From: Photorhabdus cinerea
GTDB lineage: Bacteria; Pseudomonadota; Gammaproteobacteria; Enterobacterales; Enterobacteriaceae
DNA length: 64,000 nucleotides
Direction: 5' to 3'
Assembly (NCBI RefSeq): GCF_011189575.1
Contig: NZ_PUJW01000001.1
Span: forward strand, 186,001 to 250,000
Part shown: in pieces, positions 1 through 8,266 of the stretch
Layout: the number at the start of each line of letters is the position of its first letter
How positions within the stretch are numbered: the first letter of the stretch is position 1
The notes under the pieces: generated by a model
Seen by the model: only the letters and a program-made list of their open reading frames with translations
What the model was told of the DNA's origin: nothing
The model's database searches: none
Translations under genes and position numbers: made by a program

Positions 1-438
1 CATGACGCAGTAAAAAGGGCTGAGCAGAGTGACCCTGACAAGTTTGAGAGCAATGCTAACGTCAAGTTGTTTCGAGCACTAAGTAAATTGATTCTAGATG
101 TGGTGCCAAGTGATCCCTCCCGAGGCGAGTATCGGCAAGGAAATACTTTGGGGTCCGCCTATCGCCATTGGCGTCGATCTAAAATTGGTCGAAGGTTTCT
201 CCTATTCTTCCGTTATGATTCCAAGGCTAAGGTCATTGTGTATGCTTGGGTCAACGATGAGGAGACGTTGCGTTCGGAAGGTAGTAAGTCCGACCCCTAT
301 GCGGTCTTCGAGAAGATGCTGGGACGGGGAAATCCACCCGATGACTGGGCTACATTGATCGCAGCCAGCAGAAGTGGTCATAACCGGAGTAATTCAGAAA
401 TAGAAGGTAACAAAGATGTAATGCAATCTGTCACTTAA
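1..438 (+). CDS. yhaV: YhaV family toxin, 5' end missing
   Basis: The reading frame is open from the first base of the window, so the start lies upstream; 145 codons are visible. The protein resembles the C-terminal part of YhaV, a RelE-superfamily ribosome-dependent mRNA interferase. Family landmarks include a conserved GNTLG turn, an RFLLFFRYDSKAKVIVYAW core strand pair, the WVNDEETLR segment and the C-terminal RGNPPDDW motif. The cognate antitoxin PrlF normally precedes the toxin and would lie outside the window, so pairing cannot be checked here. A TTG at position 67 could be taken as a start, but homology continues upstream of it. Family assignment is fairly secure; toxin activity is inferred. 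Confidence 0.75.
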   Translation, partial: HDAVKRAEQSDPDKFESNANVKLFRALSKLILDVVPSDPSRGEYRQGNTLGSAYRHWRRSKIGRRFLLFFRYDSKAKVIVYAWVNDEETLRSEGSKSDPYAVFEKMLGRGNPPDDWATLIAASRSGHNRSNSEIEGNKDVMQSVT

Positions 439-491
439 ACAAACCAGTACGCCTTGGCTGTTAATTTGTCAGTCAGATAGGTGAGAAATGT

Positions 492-518
492 AAAGTGCGA
501 TCATAGATACCGCACTTT
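492..518 (+). terminator. hairpin between yhaV-like gene and copA
   Basis: A perfect 8-bp stem (AAAGTGCG / CGCACTTT) with an 11-nt loop lies between two convergent genes and is followed on the + strand by a short T run. It may end the toxin transcript, copA, or both. The T tract is short, so terminator strength is uncertain. Confidence 0.4.
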
Positions 519-541
519 TACGATCTAACCAAGTCGATGCA

Positions 542-3277
542 TTATGATTTAGGCTTAAATCTCAACAAACGGTTAGCATTACTTACCACCGTAATTGAAG
601 AAAGCGCCATTGCTGCACCCGCTATCACGGGATCTAACAATGTTGCGGTAAATGGATAGAGCACCCCGGCTGCGATTGGAATACCCAGTATATTGTAGAT
701 AAATGCCCCTAGCAGGTTCTGTTTCATATTGCGCAGCGTTCCTTTAGACAACTCAACCGCATCAGCGACACTATGCAAACTGTGGCGCATCAGGGTCATC
801 GACGCGGTTTCAATCGCGATATCACTACCACCGCCCATGGCAATCCCGACATTAGCCCGCGCCAGTGCAGGGGCATCGTTAATACCATCCCCCACCATAG
901 CAACCTTGCGACCTGCCGCCTGAAGTTTCTGGATAACCTCAGCTTTGCCATCAGGCAACACACCTGCGATAACTTCATCAATCCCTGCTTCTTGCGCAAT
1001 CGCATTGGCAGTCACTGGATTATCGCCGGTCAGCATCACTAAACGGTAGCCCTGATGATGTAATCGTTCCAATGCAGTAATAGTATCTTTACGAAGTGGA
1101 TCGCGAATTGATAACACTGCTGCCGCTTTACCGCCCGCAGCCAGAAGAACCGGTGTGATGCCTTTCTCTGCCTGTTGGGCAATCAGTGGTTTTAGTTCCT
1201 CTGTATCAACCTGATTTTGTTCCAGCAATGTTTGATTACCCAACAACAAGGTTGTGCCATGTACTTCACCACTGATACCCAGCCCAGCTATAGTGCGAAA
1301 TTGTTCAACTTGCGGTAATGACAATCCTGCGGTTTTGGCAAGTATCGCTTTGGCTAATGGATGGTTCGAACCATTTTCCAGTGCGCCTGCCCAACACAAT
1401 ACTTCTTGTTCACTGTACCCATTGAAAGTATGGATATCAGTAACTTGTGGCATGCCTTCAGTCAGCGTTCCGGTTTTATCGAAGACAATCGTGTCCAATT
1501 TGCTGGCTTGTTGCAAGGCATCGGCATCCCGAACCAAAACACCGAATTCTGCTGCTCGACCAACGCCAGAAATAATCGACATAGGTGTTGCCAGCCCAAG
1601 GGCACAAGGACAGGCAATAATCAGCACCGTGGTAATAATGACTAACGAATACATAATCTGTGGTGCTGGGCCAATGAAGTACCAAATAGCACCTGAAATC
1701 AGAGCTATCGCGACGACAACCGGAACAAACACTGAGGAAATTTTATCTGCCAACTGACCAATCTCTGGCTTACTGCTTTGTGCCTGACGGACCAGTTTGA
1801 TAATCCGTGCTAATGCCGTTTGATTACCCACTGCGGCGGCAGTAAATAGTACTGTGCCATCCTGTACAGTCGTACCGGCATGAACGTTATCGCCTTTGGA
1901 TTTTTGCTGGGGAATCGGTTCACCGGTCAACATTGCTTCATCTATCCAAACTTCACCTTGAATGATTTCACCATCAACGGGGATACGATCACCGGTCGTC
2001 AAACGTAATATCATGCCCGGTTTAACATTAGCCAATGGTATCTCTTTTTCGCCATCTTCTGTCACTACACGGGCAGTCGGTGGTGTCAGATCCAGTAAAC
2101 GTTCCAACGCCTTTGAGGAACGTTGACGAGCACGTTGTTCTAAAGCATGACCCAAATTTATCAAACCGATAATCATAGCGCTGGCTTCGTAATAAAGATG
2201 GCGTGCTTGTGGTGGAAAAACATCCGGCCATAGGTTGACACTGATAGAGTAAAGCCAGGCTGCACCTGTTCCCAATGTTACGAGTGTGTCCATGGTGGCA
2301 TTGCCGTTTTTTAGGCTTTGCCATGCATTGCGATAGAAATGACCACCAGCAAAGATCATCACAGCAAACGTAATAATCCCGATAGTCAGCCAGATAGTCT
2401 GGTTTTCTGGCGTGAGCATCATATTATCGCCCATCATACCCCACACCATCACTGGAATACCGACGACCAATGCTAATGCTGACTGCCAGCGAAAACGGCG
2501 CATATTGGCTTCAGAAACTTGTTGCTGACGTTCACGACGCTCGGCTTCATCCTGAATCAGTTCTGCTCCGTATCCGGCTTTTTCCACGGCTTGAATTAGT
2601 GCGTCAGGTGATGCGCTACCGGTAATTAAAGCGCTGCGCTCAGCAAGGTTTACTCTGGCATTTTCCACGCCTTCGACACTCTGCAACGCTTTCTGAACCT
2701 TATTCACACAACTGGCACAAGTCATGCCATCCAGCAGCAACTGGATACTGTCATCGCTATCACTGATAACGAATTCATCGGTTTTTTCGACCGGAACAGA
2801 AGAGATTGCCGCTGCCAAAGGTTCCGGTCTATTTGAAGCAGGTATTGTCAGCGGCTCAGATTTTGGGAAGTTTTGTCCAGAAGCCAGTTCTGCGTGATAA
2901 CCCGCCTGTTCAACTGCGGCAATCAACATATCGGTATCGACTTTGCCATACACTTTGGCTGTTTTAGTATTCACGTCTGCGGCAACAACGCCATCTACAG
3001 CTTCCAGAGCTTTACGTGTTGTACCGGCACAATGCATGCAACTGAGGCCAGATAGTGCCAGTTCGATATCAGGCTGGCTGGCAATTTCGGCATCATAACC
3101 GGCTTCCTTAATCGTTTCGATTAAGGATTTAGGGGAGGCTTCGCCAGTGACTTTGGCGTAATTGAGAGTAATTTCTGCCTGTTCCACGTCTGCACGATTT
3201 CCCAGTGCTTTTTTCACACGGTTAACACAGTGCATACAGGAGAGTCCCTGTAAGGTTAAAATAGTTGTATGTGACAT
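542..3277 (-). CDS. copA: Cu(I)-exporting P-type ATPase CopA with three N-terminal metal-binding domains
   Basis: This inner-membrane P1B-type ATPase pumps Cu(I) from cytoplasm to periplasm. The 911 residues begin with three heavy-metal-associated domains whose CxxC pairs are C14/C17, C80/C83 and C187/C190; E. coli CopA has two. The transmembrane CPC motif is at 556-558, the phosphorylation site DKTGT starts at D600, the HP motif is near 639 and the hinge GDGIND is at 796-801. An AGGAGG ribosome site stands 7 nt before the ATG. The gene is divergent from cueR and has a MerR-type operator-promoter in the shared intergenic region, so copper induction by CueR is expected. Assignment is very secure. 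Confidence 0.97.
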   Translation of the reverse strand: MSHTTILTLQGLSCMHCVNRVKKALGNRADVEQAEITLNYAKVTGEASPKSLIETIKEAGYDAEIASQPDIELALSGLSCMHCAGTTRKALEAVDGVVAADVNTKTAKVYGKVDTDMLIAAVEQAGYHAELASGQNFPKSEPLTIPASNRPEPLAAAISSVPVEKTDEFVISDSDDSIQLLLDGMTCASCVNKVQKALQSVEGVENARVNLAERSALITGSASPDALIQAVEKAGYGAELIQDEAERRERQQQVSEANMRRFRWQSALALVVGIPVMVWGMMGDNMMLTPENQTIWLTIGIITFAVMIFAGGHFYRNAWQSLKNGNATMDTLVTLGTGAAWLYSISVNLWPDVFPPQARHLYYEASAMIIGLINLGHALEQRARQRSSKALERLLDLTPPTARVVTEDGEKEIPLANVKPGMILRLTTGDRIPVDGEIIQGEVWIDEAMLTGEPIPQQKSKGDNVHAGTTVQDGTVLFTAAAVGNQTALARIIKLVRQAQSSKPEIGQLADKISSVFVPVVVAIALISGAIWYFIGPAPQIMYSLVIITTVLIIACPCALGLATPMSIISGVGRAAEFGVLVRDADALQQASKLDTIVFDKTGTLTEGMPQVTDIHTFNGYSEQEVLCWAGALENGSNHPLAKAILAKTAGLSLPQVEQFRTIAGLGISGEVHGTTLLLGNQTLLEQNQVDTEELKPLIAQQAEKGITPVLLAAGGKAAAVLSIRDPLRKDTITALERLHHQGYRLVMLTGDNPVTANAIAQEAGIDEVIAGVLPDGKAEVIQKLQAAGRKVAMVGDGINDAPALARANVGIAMGGGSDIAIETASMTLMRHSLHSVADAVELSKGTLRNMKQNLLGAFIYNILGIPIAAGVLYPFTATLLDPVIAGAAMALSSITVVSNANRLLRFKPKS

Positions 3278-3380
3278 AAAAAAACCTCCTAATACATAGT
3301 GACGTAATTATTTTTTACACTTGTGTAATAATTGTTGATTATATTTACTACAACCCAAGTGAATCTCTGGCTTGTTACGA

Positions 3381-3411
3381 AGGTTAAACCTTCCCGTCAG
3401 GGGAAGGTCAA
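3381..3411 (-). promoter_or_regulatory. CueR-dependent copA promoter and operator
   Basis: On the minus strand TTGACC (3406-3411) and TAACCT (3381-3386) are separated by 19 bp. This overlong spacer is the hallmark of promoters untwisted by MerR-family activators. The spacer carries a perfect inverted repeat, ACCTTCCC at 3388-3395 and GGGAAGGT at 3401-3408 with a 5-nt centre, nearly identical to the E. coli copA CueR box. It lies immediately upstream of the cueR start, so CueR binding probably also affects its own gene. Confidence 0.9.
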
Positions 3412-3420
3412 GAGGAAAAA

Positions 3421-3822
3421 ATGAACATCAGTGAAATTGCTCGAAAAACCGGTCTGACCAGCAAAGCTATTCGGTTTTATGAAGAAAAGGATCTGATCAC
3501 ACCGCCTGAAAGAGGAGATAACGGCTACCGTTATTATCAGCAGAAACATATTGATGAATTAACGCTGTTGCGGCAGGCGAAACAGGTCGGTTTTACGCTT
3601 GATGAATGTCGTGAGTTTTTAATGTTATTTCGCGACCCCAATCGTCACAGTGCCGATGTAAAAGCGGCAACGCTGCATAAAGTGGCTGAGATAGAAAAGA
3701 CGATTGAAGAGTTACAGAAAATCAGAAGTAAATTGCTTTCTTTGGCGGAAGAGTGCCCTGGAGATGACGGGGCTGCATGCCCCATCATAGATCATTTATC
3801 GGGTTGTTGCCTTCATCACTGA
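3421..3822 (+). CDS. cueR: Copper-responsive MerR-family regulator CueR
   Basis: CueR binds the copA operator and activates transcription when it coordinates a single Cu(I). The 133-residue protein has the winged-helix MerR N-terminus (MNISEIARKTGLTSKAIRFYEE), a dimerisation helix around 80-110 and the metal loop with C112 and C120 (ECPGDDGAACP), followed by a CCLHH tail, all as in E. coli CueR. A GAGG ribosome site precedes the ATG. The stop overlaps the end of the convergent ybbJ-like gene by 7 bp, a compact tail-to-tail arrangement without a separate terminator. Confidence 0.96.
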   Translation: MNISEIARKTGLTSKAIRFYEEKDLITPPERGDNGYRYYQQKHIDELTLLRQAKQVGFTLDECREFLMLFRDPNRHSADVKAATLHKVAEIEKTIEELQKIRSKLLSLAEECPGDDGAACPIIDHLSGCCLHH

Positions 3823-4271
3823 GAATTGATGGGTTTTACTTTCAGAGTAATACCATCAACAGCAATGACTTCTACTTCGGTGTTGGCTGGTAGTTCACTG
3901 TCACAGTGAACTCGCCAACTGCCATCAGCAAGCTTGACCCGACTGTAACCATTTTCGGTATCGGCGGTCAGTTTGGTATGGATACCGATGAGCTGGTGGT
4001 CTTTCTGATTCAGTGTATCGTTACCTTTTGCCGGGTGACGACGTAACCAGTAGCGCCACAGTATCGCAGATAGCAGTGTCAGAGTTGCAAACAGAATACC
4101 TTGCCATTCCCAGCTTATTCCCGGCAGAAACCAAGTGACAAGTGCAACAACGATAGCGGCTGTACCCGTCCATAATAGATAGCCGCCGGTTCCCAGAAGC
4201 TCTGCGATTAACAGTAAGCCCCCGAAGGAGAACCAGAGCCAAGGGATCTGATCTGTAATCTGTGCAATCAT
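3816..4271 (-). CDS. ybbJ: NfeD-like membrane protein YbbJ
   Basis: A short NfeD-family protein of 151 residues. Two hydrophobic hairpin segments span about residues 7-70 and are followed by a soluble C-terminal OB-fold-like domain (about 85-148, GYSRVKLADGSWRVHCDSELPANTEVEV). NfeD proteins are encoded with and partner SPFH/stomatin proteins; here the gene follows qmcA with only 2 nt between them, so the two should form one membrane complex. The exact role in Gram-negative bacteria is not settled. Family call is secure. Confidence 0.88.
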   Translation of the reverse strand: MIAQITDQIPWLWFSFGGLLLIAELLGTGGYLLWTGTAAIVVALVTWFLPGISWEWQGILFATLTLLSAILWRYWLRRHPAKGNDTLNQKDHQLIGIHTKLTADTENGYSRVKLADGSWRVHCDSELPANTEVEVIAVDGITLKVKPINSQ

Positions 4272-4273
4272 GT

Positions 4274-5194
4274 TTACTTACCTTTTTTGCTTTCGCCAAT
4301 CAGTTCAGTAATACCGCCAATAGCACCCATCAGATTGCTGGCTTCCAGAGGCATCATAATCACTTTGCTGTTATTGGAGGCACCAATACAGGTTAGTGCA
4401 TCCGTATATTTCTGGGCAACAAAGTAGTTAATTGCTTGCATGTTACCGTCAGCAATCGCATCAGAAACCATTTTGGTTGCCCGTGCTTCTGCTTCGGCGG
4501 CACGTTCACGCGCTTCTGCCTGAAGGAATGCAGACTGACGTTCCCCTTCTGCTTTTAGAATCTGAGACTGTTTTTCACCTTCTGCTTTCAGAATAGCAGC
4601 CTGACGGATACCTTCCGCTTCCAGAATATCAGCACGTTTTGTACGTTCTGCTTTCATTTGGGCGTTCATGGCAGAAATCAGTTCTTTCGGTGGACGAACA
4701 TCACGGATCTCAATACGGGTAATTTTTACTCCCCATGGGTTAGTCGCTTCATCGACGATATGCAGTAGGCGGCTGTTGATGGAGTCACGTTGAGATAACA
4801 TTTCATCCAGTTCCATCGAACCCAGAACAGTACGGAAGTTAGTCATTGTCAGGTTAATGATGGACAGCTCAAGGTTGCTGACTTCATAGGCAGCCCGAAC
4901 AGGATCGACGACCTGAATAAAGCAGACCGCATCAATGGTCACATTGGCGTTATCGCGGGAAATAACTTCCTGTGAAGGAATATCCAGCACTTGTTCCATC
5001 ATGTTAATTTTACGGCCAATGCGGTCGATAAAAGGGATAATAATATGCAGACCCGGCAATAAAGTTCGGGTATAACGGCCAAAGCGTTCTACTGTCCATT
5101 GATAACCTTGCGGTACTGTTTTTACGCAAGTAAATACAATCACCACCGCAATGAATATCAGAATAGGTACGGCACCAAAAGCAAATAAATCCAT
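4274..5194 (-). CDS. qmcA: SPFH/stomatin-family membrane protein QmcA
   Basis: A 306-residue SPFH (PHB) domain protein with one N-terminal membrane segment (about residues 5-25), the SPFH core (about 25-200, including VPQGYQWTVERFGRY and PGLHIIIPFIDRI) and a long Ala/Glu-rich coiled coil (about 190-250) containing repeated ILKAEGE units. QmcA forms large membrane-anchored oligomers and is linked to FtsH-type quality control in E. coli. It is co-directional with ybbJ (NfeD partner) downstream and cnoX upstream. Confidence 0.93.
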   Translation of the reverse strand: MDLFAFGAVPILIFIAVVIVFTCVKTVPQGYQWTVERFGRYTRTLLPGLHIIIPFIDRIGRKINMMEQVLDIPSQEVISRDNANVTIDAVCFIQVVDPVRAAYEVSNLELSIINLTMTNFRTVLGSMELDEMLSQRDSINSRLLHIVDEATNPWGVKITRIEIRDVRPPKELISAMNAQMKAERTKRADILEAEGIRQAAILKAEGEKQSQILKAEGERQSAFLQAEARERAAEAEARATKMVSDAIADGNMQAINYFVAQKYTDALTCIGASNNSKVIMMPLEASNLMGAIGGITELIGESKKGK

Positions 5195-5216
5195 AGCAAT
5201 TCCTTAATCAAATAAA

Positions 5217-6074
5217 TCAGTAAAGCAGCGAATAAACCTGGCGACGATATTTCGAAGCCAGAGCATTACCGGTTCCCATTGCAGACATAATATCCATCAT
5301 TGTTTTCCGTATTGCACCATTGGCAGCAGAAAGATCCTTTTTCAGGAAGCCCAGTAATAATTCCAGAGCTTCTTCATTACGACTGACTTCGTGCAATTTC
5401 AGCGCGAGTTTAACCGCCAATTCTGCATTTTCCGGTTGAATGGAGAATTCTTGTTGCAATTGTTGGATCTCCGGTGTATCCGCGGCTTGCTTTTGTAACT
5501 CAATTTGAGCCAGTAAACTATGATAATGTGAGTCTTGATCCTGTAATGGAATAAGATTCAGAATTTCCTGGGCTTCTTGTATATTATTGAGCATAATTTG
5601 CACTTCGGTCAACATTAGTGCAATTTCACTGTTTTTGGGGGCTAATTGCCAGGCTTCTTTCAATAACGGTAGTGCTTCCTGATGTTTTCCTTCTGCGATA
5701 AGTTCCTCAGCTTGAGCCGCTTTTAACTCTTCCGGCTTAGGCAATACGCGAGTAAGCATCTCTCTGATAGCTTTTTCGGGTTGTGGGCCCTGAAAACCGT
5801 CTACGGGTTGGCCTTGTTGCAAAATATAAACAGTAGGAATGGCTCGTAAACCAAATTGTGCTGCGATCATTTGTTCTTTATCGCAATCCACTTTTGCCAG
5901 GACCAATTGATCGGCATATTCTGCGGCTAGTTTATCCAGCGTTACACTTAATTCCTGACAGTGAGGGCTACGTTCAGACCAGAAATAAAATAAAACCGGC
6001 ACAGTCATAGACTGTTCAATAGTTTGATGCAGATTACTTTCGTTGATGTCAATTCCAGTAGTGGTTGTTAGCAT
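5217..6074 (-). CDS. cnoX: Chaperedoxin CnoX (YbbN)
   Basis: CnoX combines a thioredoxin-like fold with tetratricopeptide-like repeats; it protects client proteins from over-oxidation by mixed disulfides and passes them to GroEL. The 285 residues hold the thioredoxin domain (about 10-110) with an SPHC site at 36-39. Only C39 is present, as in enterobacterial homologues that have SxxC in place of CxxC. The C-terminal half (about 115-285) is made of helical TPR-like repeats (ALPLLKEAWQLAPKNSEIAL, NAELAVKLALKLHEVSRNEE). The gene order tesA-ybbO-cnoX-qmcA matches E. coli. Confidence 0.93.
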   Translation of the reverse strand: MLTTTTGIDINESNLHQTIEQSMTVPVLFYFWSERSPHCQELSVTLDKLAAEYADQLVLAKVDCDKEQMIAAQFGLRAIPTVYILQQGQPVDGFQGPQPEKAIREMLTRVLPKPEELKAAQAEELIAEGKHQEALPLLKEAWQLAPKNSEIALMLTEVQIMLNNIQEAQEILNLIPLQDQDSHYHSLLAQIELQKQAADTPEIQQLQQEFSIQPENAELAVKLALKLHEVSRNEEALELLLGFLKKDLSAANGAIRKTMMDIMSAMGTGNALASKYRRQVYSLLY

Positions 6075-6140
6075 ATAATGAGTCTCTTAAATTCGGTGTT
6101 GTAGGGTATTATTGAACAGATGAGGTTACTTTCCTAACTT

Positions 6141-6926
6141 TCAAGTTGTACCACTCTGTTTAGTCAGTATCTTATCCATTAATCTTCCCGGTAAAATCCG
6201 GCGCATAATGGTTACCGCGTGAGTTATCCAAGTCACTGGATAACGTAATTTAGGATTCGGGCTTTCTAAAGCGTGAATCAATTTACGCACAACGGCTTCG
6301 GGTGTCAGTGTAAAATGGCGGGCAATGCTGGGGTTTTTGACCGGCTTATCACTTTGTGTCTGATTCACGTTCTCGGTAAAACGTGTTTTTATCGGACCTG
6401 GCACAATCAAGCTGGCTTTAATGCCGGTACCTGCCAACTCCATTCTTAACGCATCTGACCATGCTTCCAGAGCATATTTACTGGCAGAGTAAGCACCACG
6501 GCCTGGGGTTGAAATTAGTCCCATAACCGAACTGGTTTGGATAATACGACCTTCACCATGAAGTTGCATGGTTGGGAGTAGTAAACAGGTAAGTTGATGT
6601 GTACCAAACAGATTGGTAGAGAATTGGTGTTCCAGTTGTTCACGACTGATAGTGTTCAAAGGGCCATAAATACCAAAGCCGCCATTATTAAACAGTCCGT
6701 AAAGGCGGCCATTGGTTAGCCTGATGACCTCGGCAGCGGCACGTTCAACACTCATTTTGTCATCAAGATCCAATTCGATAGGTTCCAGTCCTAGCTCGCG
6801 CATATGCTGTAAATCTGCGGGTTTTCGGCAGGCTGCTAATACTCGGTAGCCCCGTTGATGTAGTGTTTTAGCCGCTACCAGACCGATTCCACTGGAACAG
6901 CCGGTGATAAGAACTGACTTTTGCAT
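6141..6926 (-). CDS. ybbO: Short-chain dehydrogenase/reductase YbbO
   Basis: A classical SDR oxidoreductase of 261 residues. It has the Rossmann motif TGCSSGIG (about 8-15), the NNGGFG segment (about 80), the catalytic Ser in TSSVMGL (about 132) and the YSASK catalytic Tyr/Lys pair (about 145-149). E. coli YbbO is an NADP-dependent aldehyde reductase. The start at MQKSVLITG agrees with the nucleotide-binding strand beginning at once. It follows tesA by 50 nt on the same strand, so a shared transcript is likely. Confidence 0.9.
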   Translation of the reverse strand: MQKSVLITGCSSGIGLVAAKTLHQRGYRVLAACRKPADLQHMRELGLEPIELDLDDKMSVERAAAEVIRLTNGRLYGLFNNGGFGIYGPLNTISREQLEHQFSTNLFGTHQLTCLLLPTMQLHGEGRIIQTSSVMGLISTPGRGAYSASKYALEAWSDALRMELAGTGIKASLIVPGPIKTRFTENVNQTQSDKPVKNPSIARHFTLTPEAVVRKLIHALESPNPKLRYPVTWITHAVTIMRRILPGRLMDKILTKQSGTT

Positions 6927-6976
6927 AACTTTACCTGTTTATATACATCAATTTGTTGAAACTAATAGTTTACTAC

Positions 6977-7612
6977 TTAAGAATAATTAAGATGTGCTGA
7001 TAGTGTGTCAGACATCCAATTAGCGATAAATGGCTGGGCGGCCAGATTAGGGTGCAATCCGTCTTGTTGCACCCACTCCGGTTTAATAGCGACTTGTTCC
7101 ATATAAAACGGGAGCAGGGGAATTTGATTATGTTCTGCCAGTCTGGGGTAAATCCTGGCAAAAGATTCAGTATAACGGCGCCCGTAGTTTGGTGGCAGAC
7201 GGATCTGCATCAATAAAGGTTGAATATTGGCTTGTTTCACTAAGGTGATGATTTGTTGCAGATCGTGTTCTGTTTGTTGTGGGGGAAAACCGCGTAATCC
7301 ATCATTGGCACCCAATTCTATCAGTACCCAACGGGGTTGATGTTGTTTAAGTAATTCAGGTAGCCTTTCAAGGCCCTGAGCAGCAGTGTTACCGCTGATG
7401 CTGCCGTTGATGACAGTGATTTTATTGCCGGATTTCTGCCACTTTTTTTCCATCAAAGCAGGCCATGATTGTTCAACAGGCAGATGGTAACCTGCACTGA
7501 GGCTATCACCCAGAATCAGCAGGGTATCCGCCGCAATAGCTCTGGCGCTGGATAACACCAATAGTAATAGGAAAAGTAAATGGTAACGGGAAATATTCTT
7601 GAAGTTCAGCAT
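6977..7612 (-). CDS. tesA: Thioesterase I / protease I / lysophospholipase L1 TesA
   Basis: A periplasmic SGNH-fold hydrolase of 211 residues that cleaves acyl-CoA thioesters, esters and lysophospholipids. The signal peptide is about 1-28 (hydrophobic core LLFLLLLVLSS, cleavage after AIAA). The GDSLSAGY block carries nucleophile S37, the GAND block carries N103, and DGLHP carries D184 and H187. The frame is open further upstream, but the ATG at 7612 puts the signal peptide at the very N-terminus and matches the usual length (about 208). Its 5' end overlaps the divergent ybbA start by 33 bp. Confidence 0.93.
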   Translation of the reverse strand: MLNFKNISRYHLLFLLLLVLSSARAIAADTLLILGDSLSAGYHLPVEQSWPALMEKKWQKSGNKITVINGSISGNTAAQGLERLPELLKQHQPRWVLIELGANDGLRGFPPQQTEHDLQQIITLVKQANIQPLLMQIRLPPNYGRRYTESFARIYPRLAEHNQIPLLPFYMEQVAIKPEWVQQDGLHPNLAAQPFIANWMSDTLSAHLNYS

Positions 7613-8266
7613 CTCAGTAAGCACGTTGGTCAGGGGGAACACAGGATCACTATATTGCAGGGAGTCGGGCTGGTTGTCGAGCCTGCGCAGACTATTGCTC
7701 TGGTGGGAGAATCTGGCTCTGGTAAATCCACACTGCTTGGTATTATTGCCGGGTTGGATGATGGTAGTGACGGTGAAGTCCGGCTGTTGGGACATAATTT
7801 AAGCCAGATGAATGAAGAGCAGAGGGCACAACTACGGGCTGAGAATGTCGGTTTTGTTTTCCAGTCATTTATGTTAATTCCGACTTTGAATGCATTGGAA
7901 AATGTCCAGCTTCCTGCTTTATTACGTGGTGAGTCTGAAAATAGTAGTAAGAAGCAGGCAATCGAATTGCTTGAACAACTCGGATTGGGGAAGCGTTTGA
8001 AACATATGCCGGCACAACTTTCTGGTGGAGAGCAACAGAGGGTGGCGTTGGCTAGGGCATTTAGCAGCCAGCCCAAAATTCTGTTTGCTGATGAACCAAC
8101 CGGTAATTTGGATCGACAAACCGGTGATCGCATCGCTGACTTACTGTTTTCTCTGAATCGTGATTATGCCACAACGCTAATTCTGGTTACTCATGACAGC
8201 CAGCTTGCTGCCCGTTGCCAACGTTGCTTGCGGCTGGTTGATGGAACATTGAGGGAAGAAAGATGA
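7580..8266 (+). CDS. ybbA: ABC transporter ATP-binding protein YbbA
   Basis: ATPase subunit of the YbbAP transporter, a MacB/LolD-type mechanotransmission system. The 228 residues have Walker A GESGSGKST (43-51), a Q-loop (FVFQSF), the signature LSGGEQQRVALARA and Walker B ILFADEPTGNLD. Its start codon lies inside the 5' coding end of tesA on the other strand. It overlaps the permease gene by the ATGA tetranucleotide, so the two are translationally coupled. E. coli YbbAP works with TesA on membrane hydrophobic compounds, which would fit the shared locus. Confidence 0.93.
   Translation: MVTGNILEVQHLSKHVGQGEHRITILQGVGLVVEPAQTIALVGESGSGKSTLLGIIAGLDDGSDGEVRLLGHNLSQMNEEQRAQLRAENVGFVFQSFMLIPTLNALENVQLPALLRGESENSSKKQAIELLEQLGLGKRLKHMPAQLSGGEQQRVALARAFSSQPKILFADEPTGNLDRQTGDRIADLLFSLNRDYATTLILVTHDSQLAARCQRCLRLVDGTLREER

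Noticed and set aside
1254..1757. 167-codon open frame on the plus strand opposite copA
   Set aside because: It lies wholly antisense to the well-conserved ATPase core and has no ribosome site or recognisable domain; a shadow of copA codon usage.
7630..8133. 167-codon frame opposite ybbA
   Set aside because: Antisense to the ABC ATPase; Cys/Ser-rich composition typical of a shadow frame.
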